Source: an uncultured bacterium
GTDB taxonomy: Bacteria > Verrucomicrobiota > Kiritimatiellia > RFP12 > UBA1067
Direction of reading: 5' to 3'
Length of the DNA stretch: 10,368 nucleotides
Assembly: GCA_902773475.1 (NCBI GenBank)
Contig: CACYEO010000038.1
Location: forward strand, 1-10,368
Shown: in pieces, positions 1-5,687 of the stretch
How the letters are laid out: each line of letters begins with the position of its first letter
How positions within the stretch are numbered: the first letter of the stretch is position 1
Position numbers and translations under genes: made by a program
The notes under the pieces: model-generated
Seen by the model: the letters and a program-made list of their open reading frames with translations, nothing else
Told to the model about the DNA's origin: nothing
The model's database searches: none

Positions 1-11
1 GGGATGAAAAA

Positions 12-85
12 TGGAGCGGGCAACGGGAATCGAACCCGTGTAACCAGCTTGGAAGGCTGGCACTCTGCCCCTGAGTTATGCCCGC
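12..85 (-). tRNA. tRNA-Gly, anticodon TCC, CCA encoded
   Basis: On the minus strand a complete cloverleaf can be read. The 7 bp acceptor stem is GCGGGCA (from 85) with TGCCCGC (22 to 16). The anticodon stem CCAGC/GCTGG encloses loop CTTCCAA, so the anticodon is TCC, reading GGA and other GGN codons. The T arm has the GGTTCGATTCC core. The discriminator base is T (position 15), as is usual for bacterial tRNA-Gly, and it is followed directly by a genomically encoded CCA (14 to 12). A run of five T residues follows the CCA on the minus strand, at the window edge, so any terminator is cut off. The gene is transcribed away from mreB. Confidence 0.97.
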
Positions 86-102
86 AGAAAGGAACGCGGC
101 GA

Positions 103-131
103 AGTGTATCACATCCGCTTTCCGGGTGCAA
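103..131 (-). promoter_or_regulatory. Promoter of tRNA-Gly (extended -10)
   Basis: Reading the minus strand, TTGCAC (131-126) is a -35 box, followed by a 17 bp spacer and TACACT (108-103) as the -10 box. TGA directly precedes the -10, giving an extended -10 (TGn). The -10 ends 17 bases before the tRNA 5' end, so the expected leader is only about ten bases, which suits a stable-RNA promoter. The same arrangement stands in front of the tRNA-Leu gene at the other end of the window, which strengthens the call. Confidence 0.7.
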
Positions 132-147
132 TGCCAAATTTCACCCG
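123..147. repeat. Perfect 6 bp inverted repeat in divergent promoter region
   Basis: CGGGTG (123-128) and CACCCG (142-147) are perfect inverted copies separated by 13 bases. The left arm overlaps the -35 box of the tRNA-Gly promoter. It could be an operator half-site pair or chance in GC-rich DNA. No T-run follows, so it is not a convincing terminator. Confidence 0.3.
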
Positions 148-166
148 ACAAACATGCAGTTTCTGC

Positions 167-195
167 TTGACCTTTCGGCGGGTTCAAGGCAAAAT
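167..195 (+). promoter_or_regulatory. Candidate sigma-70-type promoter of the mre operon
   Basis: TTGACC (167-172) matches the -35 consensus at five of six positions. After a 17 bp spacer, CAAAAT (190-195) matches the -10 at four of six positions. Transcription would start near 202, giving a leader of about 30 bases that includes the GGAGAG ribosome binding site (225-230) of mreB. This is the only plausible promoter seen upstream of mreB and would drive at least mreB to rng. The -10 is weak. Confidence 0.45.
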
Positions 196-233
196 ACGCA
201 CATTCTCTCTCAAGAAATGACAACGGAGAGGCG

Positions 234-1265
234 ATGTTTGACAGATTGAAGAATCTTTTTTCGGCCGACATAGGCATAGATCTCGGGACGGCGAATTCGC
301 TGGTCTACGTGAAAGGCCGCGGCATTGTGCTGCGGGAGCCTTCCGTCGTTGCTACCAAAAAGGGTTCCAATCGCGTTCTCGCGGTAGGGCTGAAGGCCAA
401 GGAGATGCTTGGGCGCACGCCCGGCACCATTACGGCCACGCGTCCCATGAAAAACGGCGTGATCGCGGATTTCGACATCACCGAGGCCATGCTGTCGTAC
501 TTCATCAACAAAGTGCGGCCGCACCATTTCTTTTCAAAGTACATGAAACCCCGCGTGGTCGTGGCCGTTCCAGGCGACATCACGGAAGTGGAGAAGCGCG
601 CGGTGGAAGACGCCGCGAAAGCCGCCGGAGTAGGCAAGGTGTTCCTGCTTGAGGAACCCATGGCGGCGGCGATCGGGGTGGGCCTGCCGGTCACCGAGCC
701 GGCGGGCAGCATGATAGTCGATATCGGCGGCGGCACTTGCGAAGTGGCGATCATTTCGCTTGCCGGGATCGTGCACAGCAGGAGCGTCCGGACGGCGGGT
801 GACGCGATGGACGAATGCATCGTGCAGTACATGAGACGCGTTTACAATCTGTTGATTGGCGAACGTACCGCGGAAAACATTAAAATGACGATAGGCTCCG
901 CGTATCCGACCGGGGAGGAAAAGACCCTGGAAGTGCGGGGCCGCGACATCGTGGCGGGATTGCCCAAGACTTTGACCATAACCTCCGAGGAAATCCGGGA
1001 CGCCCTGCAAGAGCCGGTTTCGGCGATAGCCGACGCCGTGCGCATAACGCTCGGGAACTGCCAGCCGGAACTTGCCGCAGACCTTGTAGACCGCGGCATA
1101 GTGCTTTCCGGCGGAGGTTCCCTGCTGCGCGGGCTCGACAAACTGCTGTCGGCGCAGACGGGGCTTCCCGTGACCGTTTCAGACGATCCGCTTTCCGCGG
1201 TGGCGTCCGGAACGGGCGCGGTTCTCGGTTCCATAGACGTGCTCGAAAGGAACCAGAAGAGGTAG
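234..1265 (+). CDS. mreB: Rod shape-determining protein MreB (actin-like)
   Basis: Bacterial actin homologue of 343 aa, close to the family length. It polymerises under the inner membrane and orients the peptidoglycan elongation complex. Visible ATPase-fold motifs are phosphate-1 DLGTANS (16-22), the EEPMAAAIG segment (140-148) with the conserved glutamates, phosphate-2 DIGGGT (163-168), and the adenosine motif LSGGGSLLRGLD (291-302). The N-terminus MFDRLKNLFS looks like the membrane-binding amphipathic segment found in Gram-negative MreB. The ATG at 234 is preceded by GGAGAG at 225-230, and the stop is TAG, the only TAG stop in the window. One oddity is Cys169 directly after DIGGGT, where many MreB proteins (for example E. 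coli, DIGGGTTEVA) have Thr. It is the first gene of the elongasome cluster, separated from mreC by a 50 bp gap with a hairpin. Confidence 0.98.
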   Translation: MFDRLKNLFSADIGIDLGTANSLVYVKGRGIVLREPSVVATKKGSNRVLAVGLKAKEMLGRTPGTITATRPMKNGVIADFDITEAMLSYFINKVRPHHFFSKYMKPRVVVAVPGDITEVEKRAVEDAAKAAGVGKVFLLEEPMAAAIGVGLPVTEPAGSMIVDIGGGTCEVAIISLAGIVHSRSVRTAGDAMDECIVQYMRRVYNLLIGERTAENIKMTIGSAYPTGEEKTLEVRGRDIVAGLPKTLTITSEEIRDALQEPVSAIADAVRITLGNCQPELAADLVDRGIVLSGGGSLLRGLDKLLSAQTGLPVTVSDDPLSAVASGTGAVLGSIDVLERNQKR

Positions 1266-1285
1266 GTTTTGACAAGGGCGATGCC

Positions 1286-1313
1286 GCCCCGCTCCACAAT
1301 GGAGACGCGGGGC
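1286..1313 (+). promoter_or_regulatory. Hairpin covering the mreC translation start region
   Basis: GCCCCGC (1286-1292) pairs with GCGGGGC (1307-1313), and the inner TCC (1293-1295) pairs with GGA (1301-1303), around a loop ACAAT and a 3-base bulge (GAC, 1304-1306). The structure ends two bases before the mreC ATG and buries the best Shine-Dalgarno candidate, GGAG at 1301-1304. No T-run follows, so it does not look like a simple intrinsic terminator. A role in lowering mreC translation, or in stabilising the mreB mRNA end, is inference. Confidence 0.5.
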
Positions 1314-1315
1314 GA

Positions 1316-2158
1316 ATGGACAAGACCGCAAAGACAATAGCCGTTTCGATTCTCTGCGCCGCGCCCGCGTTGATCTGGTGCGTGGCGGGGCGCGGCTGCG
1401 CCTCCGAACTGGCGTACCCGGCCGAAAACGGGGCCAACTGGTTTTCCCGCAACGTCGGTGTTCCTCTCAAAGGCATGATGGACGGCGCGGCGGCGGCGGA
1501 GGAGGCGGAGCGCCTGCGCCGCGAGAACGCGCGCCTTGCGATCGCCGCAACCGAAAACGAGGCTCTCCGCCGGGAGAACGCGCGGCTGGAGAAGGTTCTC
1601 TACGGGGCGGAAAGGCTCAAACCGTACGGAGACTGGGTTTGCGCGCCGGTTCTTTCCCGCGGCGGCGCGCTCGGCGCGCGCAGGATGATCCGCGCCGGGC
1701 GCGGTTCGCGCGACGGCGTAAAGCCGGGCGCGGCGGCCGCCGTTCCCGAAGGCCTCGCCGGACGCGTCGTTTCCGTGTCGCCCCACGCCTGCGAGATTCT
1801 GCTTCTTTCCGACGAGACTTTCCGCGTGTCGTGCGTTTTCGAAACCGAAAACGGCGAGTGCGTCTACGGAATACTTTCCGGCGGCGGCGCGTCGCCGGCG
1901 GGTTCCGGAGAACCGCTTTCGCTTGTATACGCCGATCGCGCCGCGCTTCTCAAGAATCTGCCCGCGCAGACCCCTCCGCGCGACGGCGACAGGATACTCG
2001 CGAGCGGTCTCGGCGGCGTGTTTCCGCCGGGCATCCCCGTGGGCAGGGTCGTTTCAACGCGTCCCGCCGGAGCGGGCACGGCATGCGAGGCGGAAATAGC
2101 GCCTTTCGCGGATTTTGACGCCATGCGTGAAATTTTCATAGCGGTGGAGGGCCGGTGA
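1316..2158 (+). CDS. mreC: Rod shape-determining protein MreC
   Basis: Periplasmic elongasome scaffold of 280 aa that links MreB/MreD in the membrane to PBP2. A short cytoplasmic N-terminus is followed by one membrane anchor (about residues 7-24). Next comes an acidic/basic heptad-rich coiled coil (about 57-96) in which LRRENARL occurs twice (67-74 and 84-91). The beta-rich MreC core follows from about 105. The family signature GLGGVFPPGIPVGRV lies at 231-245 and is very close to the usual MreC motif. Start: ATG at 1316 is the only in-frame start upstream of the anchor. Its GGAG (1301-1304) is unusually far away (11 bases) and lies in the hairpin described separately. The TGA stop overlaps the mreD GTG, so translation of the two is probably coupled. 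Confidence 0.95.
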   Translation: MDKTAKTIAVSILCAAPALIWCVAGRGCASELAYPAENGANWFSRNVGVPLKGMMDGAAAAEEAERLRRENARLAIAATENEALRRENARLEKVLYGAERLKPYGDWVCAPVLSRGGALGARRMIRAGRGSRDGVKPGAAAAVPEGLAGRVVSVSPHACEILLLSDETFRVSCVFETENGECVYGILSGGGASPAGSGEPLSLVYADRAALLKNLPAQTPPRDGDRILASGLGGVFPPGIPVGRVVSTRPAGAGTACEAEIAPFADFDAMREIFIAVEGR

Positions 2159-2658
2159 AAGAGATCTGGGCAAAGACCGTCTTCGCCTTCCTGGCGCTGG
2201 CCGCCGCGACCGCGGCGCAGAGCGCCTCCGGCGCCGTCTGCGGCGCAAAGGTGCCGCTCGCGGCCGCCGCGTTTCTCTGGACCGTTTCGGAATACGGGCA
2301 TCTCGCCGCCGTGCCGGGCGCGGTCTTCGCGGGCGGTTTCGCGGATGCGCTGTCGTGTACGCCGGCGTTCTGCACGCCGTCGCTGTTTCTGCTGCTTGCG
2401 CCGCCGGTTCTCGCGGCGCGCGGCGCGTCCGTGCGGCGCGGCGCGCTTTTCGGCGCGGCGGCCACCGCGCTCGCGGCCGGGGCCGCCGCAGTGTGGCTGT
2501 GGATCTGGACGGGGTGCGAGATCCGCTTCGCAGCGGTTGTTTCGGGTGCGGCCGCCGGCGCGGCGTTGTTTCCGCTTTTCGGTTCGCTCGCCCGGTTTTT
2601 CGCGGCCGGGGCGGCTCCGCGCAAGGCGGACGGTTCCGGCGGGGAGGAGCGGGAATGA
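2155..2658 (+). CDS. mreD: Rod shape-determining protein MreD
   Basis: Integral membrane protein of 167 aa, the usual MreD size, and extremely Ala-rich. About five to six hydrophobic segments can be seen (roughly 7-22, 33-46, 50-66, 76-88, 97-119, 124-148). Sequence motifs are weak, as is normal for MreD, but the AGGFADAL stretch (59-66) resembles the G-x-x-x-D segment of the family, and the position between mreC and mrdA makes the assignment firm. MreD works with MreC in the inner membrane as part of the elongation complex. The start is GTG at 2155, overlapping the mreC stop as GTGA, with GGAGG at 2146-2150. Its own TGA overlaps the mrdA ATG. The charged tail (RKADGSGGEERE) is cytoplasmic or periplasmic depending on the number of crossings, which I cannot settle. 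Confidence 0.88.
   Translation: MKEIWAKTVFAFLALAAATAAQSASGAVCGAKVPLAAAAFLWTVSEYGHLAAVPGAVFAGGFADALSCTPAFCTPSLFLLLAPPVLAARGASVRRGALFGAAATALAAGAAAVWLWIWTGCEIRFAAVVSGAAAGAALFPLFGSLARFFAAGAAPRKADGSGGEERE
2643..2649 (+). promoter_or_regulatory. Ribosome binding site deciding the mrdA start
   Basis: GGAGGAG lies five bases before ATG at 2655. The reading frame stays open about 300 bases further upstream inside mreD, so this site and the ATGA overlap with the mreD stop are what place the start at 2655. The upstream extension would add an Arg-rich stretch with no PBP2 similarity. Confidence 0.8.
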
Positions 2659-4487
2659 GCGCCGGACGCAAAAAAACGCCGTATTCGGTGTCTTCCGCCG
2701 CGATTTGCGCGCTGGGAGCCCTTTTCGCAGCCGGGTTCGCGGTGCTTGCGGGATCGCTCTACAAGGTCCAGGTGACGGATGCCGCGGATTTCCGCTCCGG
2801 CCAGATGAGGCAGTCGCTGCGCCGCGTGCAGGTTCCGGGGCGGCGCGGCAGGATACTCGACCGCAACGGAGAGGTGCTTGCCGACGGCAGACCGGGCGTG
2901 TGCGTGGCGTGCTATCTGGACGAAATGCGCCGTCCCGGATCCTGGACGAATACGGTGAACGCCGTGGAAGACGCGGCGGACAGGCTTGCCGCGTGCATCG
3001 GGCGCGCGCGCGAAATCTCTTCTTCGCTTGCAAGGCGGCACGTGCGCGATTCGCCGCCGGTTCCGCTTGTGCTGGCGCAGAATCTCACCGACGAAGAGCA
3101 GGCCCGCTTCGCGGAACACGCGCAGGAGTTCCCGGGGCTCGATTTCCTGGTGCGCGACGAGCGCACGTACCCCAACGGCTCTCTCGCCGCGCATCTGCTG
3201 GGATATGTCAGACGCGAAAAGCCCGACGCCCCGCCGGACGGCAGTCCGGCGAACTACCTGCTGCCGGAAATGCGCGGGCTCGAAGGCGTGGAACGCTACT
3301 ACGACGGCTATCTTGCCGGAACGCCCGGCGAAGACGTGCTGCGGGTGGACGCGCGCGGCTACATGCAGGCGCGGTGGGAAGGTCGCCCCGCGCGCCCCGG
3401 TCCGGATCTGACGCTTACGATAGACGTCAAGATCCAGAGAGCGCTCGAAAACGCGCTCAAAGGCAAGACCGGGGCCGGAGTGGCGATCGATCCGCGCAAC
3501 GGGGACGTGCTTGCGATAGCGTCTTCGCCGGCGTTCGACCCGAACGCGTTCGTCCCGCGCATCTCGCGCGACGACTATTTCGCGCTTACGAACGATCCGC
3601 GCCATCCGCTGCTGAACCGGGCCATCTCGGGCCGCTACGCCCCGGGCTCCACGTTCAAGCCCGTGACGGCGCTCGCCGCGCTCGACGTCCGCGCCATCGA
3701 CAAGACGGTCGAATACGATTGCACGGGACTGTTTTCGCACAACGGGTTCAAACTCCACTGCTGGAACAGATGGGGCCACGGGCCGATAGCGCTTGACGAG
3801 GCCATCTTGCATTCGTGCAACACGTATTTCTGCGAAGCGGGGCGCAAGGCCGGCACGAATGCGGTCGTTTCGGCCGCGCGGGCTTTCGGCCTGGGGTCGA
3901 AAACAGGGATAGACCTTTTCGGGGAAAACGGCGGGACGGTTCCGGACGCATCGTGGAAAATGGGCCGTTTGAAGGAAAAATGGCACCCCGCCGATCTCTA
4001 CGGGATGTCGATCGGCCAGGGATTCCTGATCGCAACGCCGCTGCAGATGGCCGTGCTGTGCGCGGCGCTTGCCAACGGCGGCGCGGTGATGCGTCCGCGC
4101 GTGGCCTCGCCGGCGGCCGGGGCCGCGGCGCCGGCGCCGCGTTCGCGCGTTCCGTACTCGGCCGCCGACATGGCGACGGTAAGGAATGCGATGCGCGAAA
4201 CCGCGCTGCGCGGCACGGGGCGGCGCATATACGAGCGCCGCGACGCCGAAGGCCGCGCGACGCGGCTGGCCGTTTCGTGCGCAGGAAAAACGGGAACCGC
4301 GGAAATCGGATCCGGCCCCAACAAGCGCAAGAACGCGTGGACGATCGCGTTCGCGCCGTTCGAAAAACCCAGCATGGCGGTGGCGATAGTCGTGGAGGAC
4401 GGCGAGTCGGGCGGTCTGACCGCCGCGCCGCTCGCGCACGAAGTGTTCGCGGCGGCATTCGGCGAAACGGAGGTGGAAGAGCCGTGA
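2655..4487 (+). CDS. mrdA: Penicillin-binding protein 2 (elongation transpeptidase)
   Basis: Class B PBP of 610 aa (E. coli PBP2 is about 633) that cross-links peptidoglycan for lateral-wall growth, paired with RodA. A membrane anchor lies at about 14-35. The pedestal/dimerisation domain begins with VQVPGRRGRILDRNGEVLAD (58-77), typical of class B PBPs. The transpeptidase domain starts near 250. All three catalytic motifs are present: STFK with nucleophile Ser332 and Lys335, SCN at 387-389, and KTG at 545-547 within CAGKTGTAE. The segment FKLHCWNRWGHG (365-376) is characteristic of PBP2 rather than the divisome PBP3. The start at 2655 overlaps the mreD stop (ATGA), and the stop overlaps the rodA GTG. 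This organisation supports roughly equal production of MreD, PBP2 and RodA. Confidence 0.97.
   Translation: MSAGRKKTPYSVSSAAICALGALFAAGFAVLAGSLYKVQVTDAADFRSGQMRQSLRRVQVPGRRGRILDRNGEVLADGRPGVCVACYLDEMRRPGSWTNTVNAVEDAADRLAACIGRAREISSSLARRHVRDSPPVPLVLAQNLTDEEQARFAEHAQEFPGLDFLVRDERTYPNGSLAAHLLGYVRREKPDAPPDGSPANYLLPEMRGLEGVERYYDGYLAGTPGEDVLRVDARGYMQARWEGRPARPGPDLTLTIDVKIQRALENALKGKTGAGVAIDPRNGDVLAIASSPAFDPNAFVPRISRDDYFALTNDPRHPLLNRAISGRYAPGSTFKPVTALAALDVRAIDKTVEYDCTGLFSHNGFKLHCWNRWGHGPIALDEAILHSCNTYFCEAGRKAGTNAVVSAARAFGLGSKTGIDLFGENGGTVPDASWKMGRLKEKWHPADLYGMSIGQGFLIATPLQMAVLCAALANGGAVMRPRVASPAAGAAAPAPRSRVPYSAADMATVRNAMRETALRGTGRRIYERRDAEGRATRLAVSCAGKTGTAEIGSGPNKRKNAWTIAFAPFEKPSMAVAIVVEDGESGGLTAAPLAHEVFAAAFGETEVEEP
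4469..4473 (+). promoter_or_regulatory. Ribosome binding site for the GTG start of rodA
   Basis: GGAGG stands ten bases before GTG at 4484. An alternative in-frame ATG at 4514 would remove ten residues (KQFLRTLCR and neighbours) and has a less suitable spacing. The GTGA overlap with the mrdA stop favours 4484. Confidence 0.6.
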
Positions 4488-5686
4488 AACAATTCCTCCG
4501 GACGCTATGCAGGATGAACCACGCGGCGACTTTCGCAATCGCTGCGCTGTCGGCCGCCGGCGTGATGTTCATATATTCCGTCGGGTCGTCGGCGGACGGC
4601 CTCGCCTCCTCCGTGCAGGGGGCATCCTCCGTGCAGGAGAAATACCGCGTGCAGGCTTTCACGGCGCTGGCCGGATTCGCACTGTATTTCGCGCTTGCGC
4701 ACTTCGACTACCGCAAGATACTGGCATTCGCAGCCGCGCCGTTCTGGGCGGTGTCGACGCTTCTGCTGGGGGCGACGCTCGCGTTCGGGACGGAGCTGAA
4801 CAGCGCGCGCCGGTGGCTTTGGGGCTTCCAGCCGAGCGAGCTGGCGAAACTCGCCGTTGTGATCGCGCTTGCCGCGCTCTACGGAAGGTTCAAAATCGGG
4901 CGCGGGTTCAAGGCCGCCCTGCCGGGGTTCGCCGCGATCGCGGTTCCCGCCGTCCTGGTGAACATGGAACCGGATCTCGGAACCGTTCTGGTGACGGTCG
5001 TCACGGGCGTCGTGATGATGCTGCTGGCGAGGGTCTGGACGAAAGGCCTGTCCGTGCTCGTGTTGGCCGCCGTCGCCGCCGGGGCGTTCGAACTGTGCAC
5101 GGTCGCGCGCGCCGAAAGGGAGCCGGATCCCGCGCGCAAAGAGGAGATATTGAAGTGGACGGGGCTGAGGCCGCACCAGGTGCGGCGTCTGCGCGTGTTC
5201 ATGTATCCCGACACCGACATCCTCGGCGCGGGGTACCATCTGCGCCAGGCGGAGATTTCCGTAGGCTCGGGCGGCATGTGGGGGCGCGGGTGGCTGAACG
5301 GCCGCCAGACGCAGCTCGGCTACATGCAGCCGTCCAAATCGATAAGCGATTTCATTTTCGCGGCGCTCGCCGAAGAGGCGGGCTTCGCGGGATCTCTCGC
5401 GGCGCTTGCGCTGTATGCGATGCTCGCGGCATCGTGCATGGCGACGGCGCTGAAGACGGAGGATGACGGAGGAAGGCTGATTGCGGCCGGCGTTTCAACG
5501 CTTCTGTTCTGCCATGTGTACGAGAACGTGGCGATGAACATCGGCCTCATGCCCATCACGGGGCTGCCTCTTCCGTTCATAAGCTACGGCAGGACGTCGC
5601 TTGTGGCGTTCATGGCCGCAATGGGACTTGTACAAAGCGTCGCGGTCCGTTCCGGGCCCGGCGCGGAAACAGAAAGGAACGGTTGA
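4484..5686 (+). CDS. rodA: RodA, SEDS peptidoglycan glycosyltransferase
   Basis: Polytopic membrane protein of 400 aa, of the SEDS family, which polymerises lipid II into glycan strands and pairs with PBP2. Family motifs in order are NSARRWLWGFQPSELAKLAV (106-125), EPDLGT (162-167), the loop ending SDFIFAALAEEAGF (288-301), and ENVAMNIGLMPITGLPLPF (347-365). Asp289 in SDFIF corresponds to the catalytic Asp of the common TDFIF motif. The usual ISYGG(S/T)S segment reads ISYGRTS here, with Arg370 in place of the second Gly. The start is GTG at 4484, overlapping the mrdA stop. The stop is one base before the rng ATG. RodA rather than FtsW is supported by the mre/mrdA neighbours. Confidence 0.95.
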   Translation: MKQFLRTLCRMNHAATFAIAALSAAGVMFIYSVGSSADGLASSVQGASSVQEKYRVQAFTALAGFALYFALAHFDYRKILAFAAAPFWAVSTLLLGATLAFGTELNSARRWLWGFQPSELAKLAVVIALAALYGRFKIGRGFKAALPGFAAIAVPAVLVNMEPDLGTVLVTVVTGVVMMLLARVWTKGLSVLVLAAVAAGAFELCTVARAEREPDPARKEEILKWTGLRPHQVRRLRVFMYPDTDILGAGYHLRQAEISVGSGGMWGRGWLNGRQTQLGYMQPSKSISDFIFAALAEEAGFAGSLAALALYAMLAASCMATALKTEDDGGRLIAAGVSTLLFCHVYENVAMNIGLMPITGLPLPFISYGRTSLVAFMAAMGLVQSVAVRSGPGAETERNG

Positions 5687-5687
5687 A

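Noticed and set aside
4..249. 81-codon + strand frame at the left edge
   Set aside because: It runs antisense through the tRNA-Gly gene and the promoter region and has no protein features.
1514..1588. Repeated LRRENARL coding units in mreC as a DNA repeat
   Set aside because: The two copies differ at several synonymous positions and are explained by heptad periodicity of the MreC coiled coil.
2355..2654. Possible 100-residue N-terminal extension of PBP2
   Set aside because: It lies entirely within mreD in another frame and is Arg-rich without PBP similarity. The strong GGAGGAG site and ATGA overlap put the start at 2655.
3815..4483. Possible N-terminal extension of RodA inside mrdA
   Set aside because: It covers the PBP2 catalytic region in another frame; RodA similarity begins only after 4484.
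2136..4538. 800-codon open frame on the minus strand opposite mreD, mrdA and the start of rodA
   Set aside because: Its product is Arg/Ala/Pro/His-rich low-complexity sequence with no recognisable family. Long antisense frames are expected in GC-rich coding DNA, and the + strand holds clear PBP2 motifs.
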